Assembly: GCF_028610705.1 (NCBI RefSeq)
Contig: NZ_JAQQWT010000002.1
Location: forward strand, 1 to 64,000
Length of the DNA: 64,000 bases
Direction: 5' to 3'
DNA from: Halalkalibacter alkalisediminis
GTDB taxonomy: Bacteria; Bacillota; Bacilli; Bacillales; Bacillaceae_D
This document shows positions 62,023-64,000 of this stretch, piece after piece. The notes under the pieces are model-generated. The model did not search any database. It was given only the letters and a program-made list of their open reading frames with translations, and was not told the origin of the DNA. The position numbers were made by a program, and so were the translations under genes. Every line of letters starts with the position of its first letter. The stretch's first letter is position 1.

Positions 62023-63375
62023 TTACCCAATGATCACTCTCTCTTTTGGGTAATGATAGTGCTCATCCGCGAGTTTTCCTCTAATAATAAATAAGAATGC
62101 AAAGACACCGATTCGACCAACAAACATTAAGAAGATTAACGTTAATTTACCAGCATTACTAAGGTCTGGAGTAATCCCCATCGATAATCCTGTCGTTCCA
62201 AATGCCGAGCAAACCTCGAAGATAATCGCGGTTAAAGGAAATGGCTCAATATAGGCAAGAAATATAACCGCTGATGCCGTAAGCATAATTGCCACACTAA
62301 TGACTATAAAAGACTTTAACATATCTTCCTGATCAATCTCTCTTCCAAATATTTTAATAGAACTTCTTCCACGAGCAAAAGTATAAATTGTCAAAATAAT
62401 GATGGCAAAAGTAGTGGTTCGAATTCCACCACCTACACTACTTGGAGATGCTCCAATAAACATAAGGGCGCTCAAAAATAACTGTGTAGGAATATAAAAT
62501 TCTGCAACATCCATTGTAGCTAATCCGCCATTTCTAGTCGTTACAGATTGGAAAAGGGCATAAAAAAATGTCTCATGCCAAGATTTATCAAGGAAGAAAT
62601 GATTCCTTTCTAATAAAAGGATCCCAAGAAACCCAACCAGAACCAGTAAACCAAACGTTGTAGTTGTTAACTTTGTATATAGTGAAAAGCGCTTATTAAA
62701 TGTTTTTTCTTTTGCCGTTAGGAATTCTTTTAATTCAATTAGAACAGGGAAGCCAATGGCACCTAGCACTAATAAAATCATATTCACAAATTGTACAAAA
62801 TAATCATGGGCAAAGGGCTCTAAGGAGCTTCCTGTAATGTCAAAACCAGCATTGGTTGTTGCGCTTACTGAGGCAAAGAAACCTTGAATAAATGCTTCTT
62901 GCCCAGTCGGGAAATATTGTAGAAAGTGGATACTAAGAATGAGTGCCCCGATAGCCTCAATCGCTAGAATCATAATCAGAATCTGTTTCATGACCATAAC
63001 CAATCCTGCCATTTCTCCGCGATTTTGATCGGTCATGATCAATTGCCTTTCTCGTAATCCAATCTTTCGGCGAAAGAGCATCCAGACAAATGTTCCTAAT
63101 GTCATAATTCCAATTCCACCAAATTGTAGTACAAAAGCTAGAATAAAGGTACCTGGCACACTAAAGGTTTCTGCGGTCGAAACAACCGTTAGTCCTGTTA
63201 CACTTACTGCACTCACAGCAGTGAAAAGAGCTTCTATGAACCCCCATTGCGTTCCAGGATTTCGTGCAATGGGTAAACTAAATAAAACCATTGCAACAAT
63301 TACAGCAACAACGTAATACAAAACAATAATTTGAACAGCTGAAAGATGACTTAAATGCTCTTTTATTTTAGCCAT
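62023..63375 (-). CDS. Ktr-type potassium channel subunit (TrkH/KtrB/KtrD)
   Basis: 450 residues with four M1-P-M2-like repeats. Selectivity-filter segments are visible as SAVSVTGLTVVST, SATTNAGFDITG, QSVTTRNGGLATMD and SAFGTTGLSMGI. Length fits KtrB/KtrD of Bacillus (about 449 aa). It takes up K+ with the gating partner KtrA/KtrC, encoded 47 bases upstream in the same operon, and supports osmotic and turgor control. Confidence 0.93.
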   Translation of the reverse strand: MAKIKEHLSHLSAVQIIVLYYVVAVIVAMVLFSLPIARNPGTQWGFIEALFTAVSAVSVTGLTVVSTAETFSVPGTFILAFVLQFGGIGIMTLGTFVWMLFRRKIGLRERQLIMTDQNRGEMAGLVMVMKQILIMILAIEAIGALILSIHFLQYFPTGQEAFIQGFFASVSATTNAGFDITGSSLEPFAHDYFVQFVNMILLVLGAIGFPVLIELKEFLTAKEKTFNKRFSLYTKLTTTTFGLLVLVGFLGILLLERNHFFLDKSWHETFFYALFQSVTTRNGGLATMDVAEFYIPTQLFLSALMFIGASPSSVGGGIRTTTFAIIILTIYTFARGRSSIKIFGREIDQEDMLKSFIVISVAIMLTASAVIFLAYIEPFPLTAIIFEVCSAFGTTGLSMGITPDLSNAGKLTLIFLMFVGRIGVFAFLFIIRGKLADEHYHYPKERVIIG

Positions 63376-63422
63376 ATATAAAACCTTCTTTGATATATTA
63401 TTTACTTTATGGTTTTTCTTAT

Positions 63423-64000
63423 CTACAATCCTTCATCCTCAAAACGTTTTAAGTCATTCTTATGTCCAATGACAATAAGAAGGTCCTTTTCAATAATGAC
63501 TTCTTCAGGCATAGGGGAAACATTTACATCCTCACCACGTTTAATCGCAAGGATGGTACAACCAAACTTAGCTCGTATATTCAAATCAATCAGCGATTTA
63601 TTATGAACTTTACTCGTAGCTAATAACTCAACGATGCTGTACTCATTTGATAATTCAATATAGTCTACAATTTTCTCTGAGGTTAGATGTTGGGCAATCC
63701 GAATGCCCATATCGTGTTCTGGGTGGATAATTCGGTCAGCACCTATCTTTTCTAGAACTTTATGGTGATAAGCATTTTGCGCTTTTACCCATACATTCGG
63801 TAGATTCAATTCCTTTAACACAAGTGTTGTTAGTATACTCGTTTGTATATCATCACCGATCGCCACTACTACATGTTCAAAGTTTCTGATCCCTAAGGAA
63901 AGTAGAGCTTTCTCATCTGCAGAGTTTGCTATAACAGCATGTGTGGCATATTGTGAAAACTCAGTAACCTTTGCTTCATTAATGTCAATCGCTAACACTT
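63423..64000 (-). CDS. Ktr potassium gating subunit (RCK, KtrA/KtrC), cut by the window
   Basis: The visible 191 residues hold most of the RCK_N nucleotide-binding fold (AIDINEAKVTEFSQYATHAV, VVVAIGDDIQTSILTTLVLK, VKAQNAYHHKVLEKIGADRI) and the RCK_C domain (LIDLNIRAKFGCTILAIKRG) which in KtrA/KtrC binds c-di-AMP. About 30 N-terminal residues with the GLGRFG loop lie beyond the window end. Binding of ATP/ADP and c-di-AMP is known for the family. Confidence 0.93.
   Translation of the reverse strand, partial: VLAIDINEAKVTEFSQYATHAVIANSADEKALLSLGIRNFEHVVVAIGDDIQTSILTTLVLKELNLPNVWVKAQNAYHHKVLEKIGADRIIHPEHDMGIRIAQHLTSEKIVDYIELSNEYSIVELLATSKVHNKSLIDLNIRAKFGCTILAIKRGEDVNVSPMPEEVIIEKDLLIVIGHKNDLKRFEDEGL

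Noticed and set aside
1-64000. CRISPR array, tRNA or rRNA genes, prophage modules
   Set aside because: No regular spacer-repeat pattern, no tRNA cloverleaf or rRNA sequence and no phage structural gene was seen on either strand.

Overview
The window reads as chromosome of an AT-rich, endospore-forming, facultatively anaerobic member of the Bacillaceae. Support comes from strong AGGAGG-type ribosome binding sites, GTG/TTG starts, A-subunit and C-subunit spore germination receptor genes, flotillin, Ktr potassium uptake, two FNR-type regulators with the Bacillus-style C-terminal cysteine cluster, and a sequence matching the Bacillus MhqR operator. I cannot name the species.

Layout. 0-4.2 kb: a methyltransferase, an IS110-family element with a structured left end (candidate bridge RNA), a DUF1284 gene interrupted by one TGA, and a lipoprotein fragment. 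4.3-11.2 kb: an OmpR-type two-component system followed by an RND efflux adaptor and pump, with direct repeats upstream of the pump genes. 11.3-15.8 kb: a reductase/hydrolase pair, an SDR dehydrogenase, DNA-3-methyladenine glycosylase I and methionine aminopeptidase. 16.1-21.7 kb: a compact anaerobic-control island with two FNR paralogues, a shortened Mrp-like ATPase, a degenerate MobA-like protein, a small membrane protein, an Fe-S protein remnant and a NarK-type nitrate/nitrite transporter. Two FNR boxes sit about 30-32 bases from good -10 elements on the mrp-like and fnr genes, and a 9/10 match sits similarly before the MobA-like gene. 21.8-34 kb: small enzymes (Dabb, histidine phosphatase, GNAT, VOC, SRPBCC), a DMT exporter with a divergent XRE-cupin regulator, GMP reductase and flotillin, interspersed with broken genes. 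34.4-37.5 kb: a germination receptor operon damaged twice (a frameshift in the A subunit and an in-frame GerB'-'GerC fusion). 38-47.2 kb: an aminotransferase, GH15-like protein, NUDIX, DUF3231, cold shock protein, pentapeptide protein, a kynA remnant and a zinc-peptidase-like protein. 47.4-55.1 kb: sulfite reductase cysJI, a ring-cleaving dioxygenase behind an MhqR-type operator, a TSUP exporter and a DUF2243/CtaG-like pair. 55.2-60.2 kb: a zone of decayed genes with a few intact small proteins. 60.2-64 kb: an Rrf2/NmrA-type SDR divergon and a Ktr potassium system cut by the window end.

A recurring theme is gene decay. At least a dozen loci carry single-base frameshifts, nonsense codons or internal deletions, and several of the frameshifts fall in homopolymers, so sequencing indels must be excluded before each is called a true pseudogene. 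The most interesting material is the FNR island (16-21.7 kb), the IS110 left end, the GerB-GerC chimera, and several very short genes (24-58 codons) with strong ribosome binding sites.
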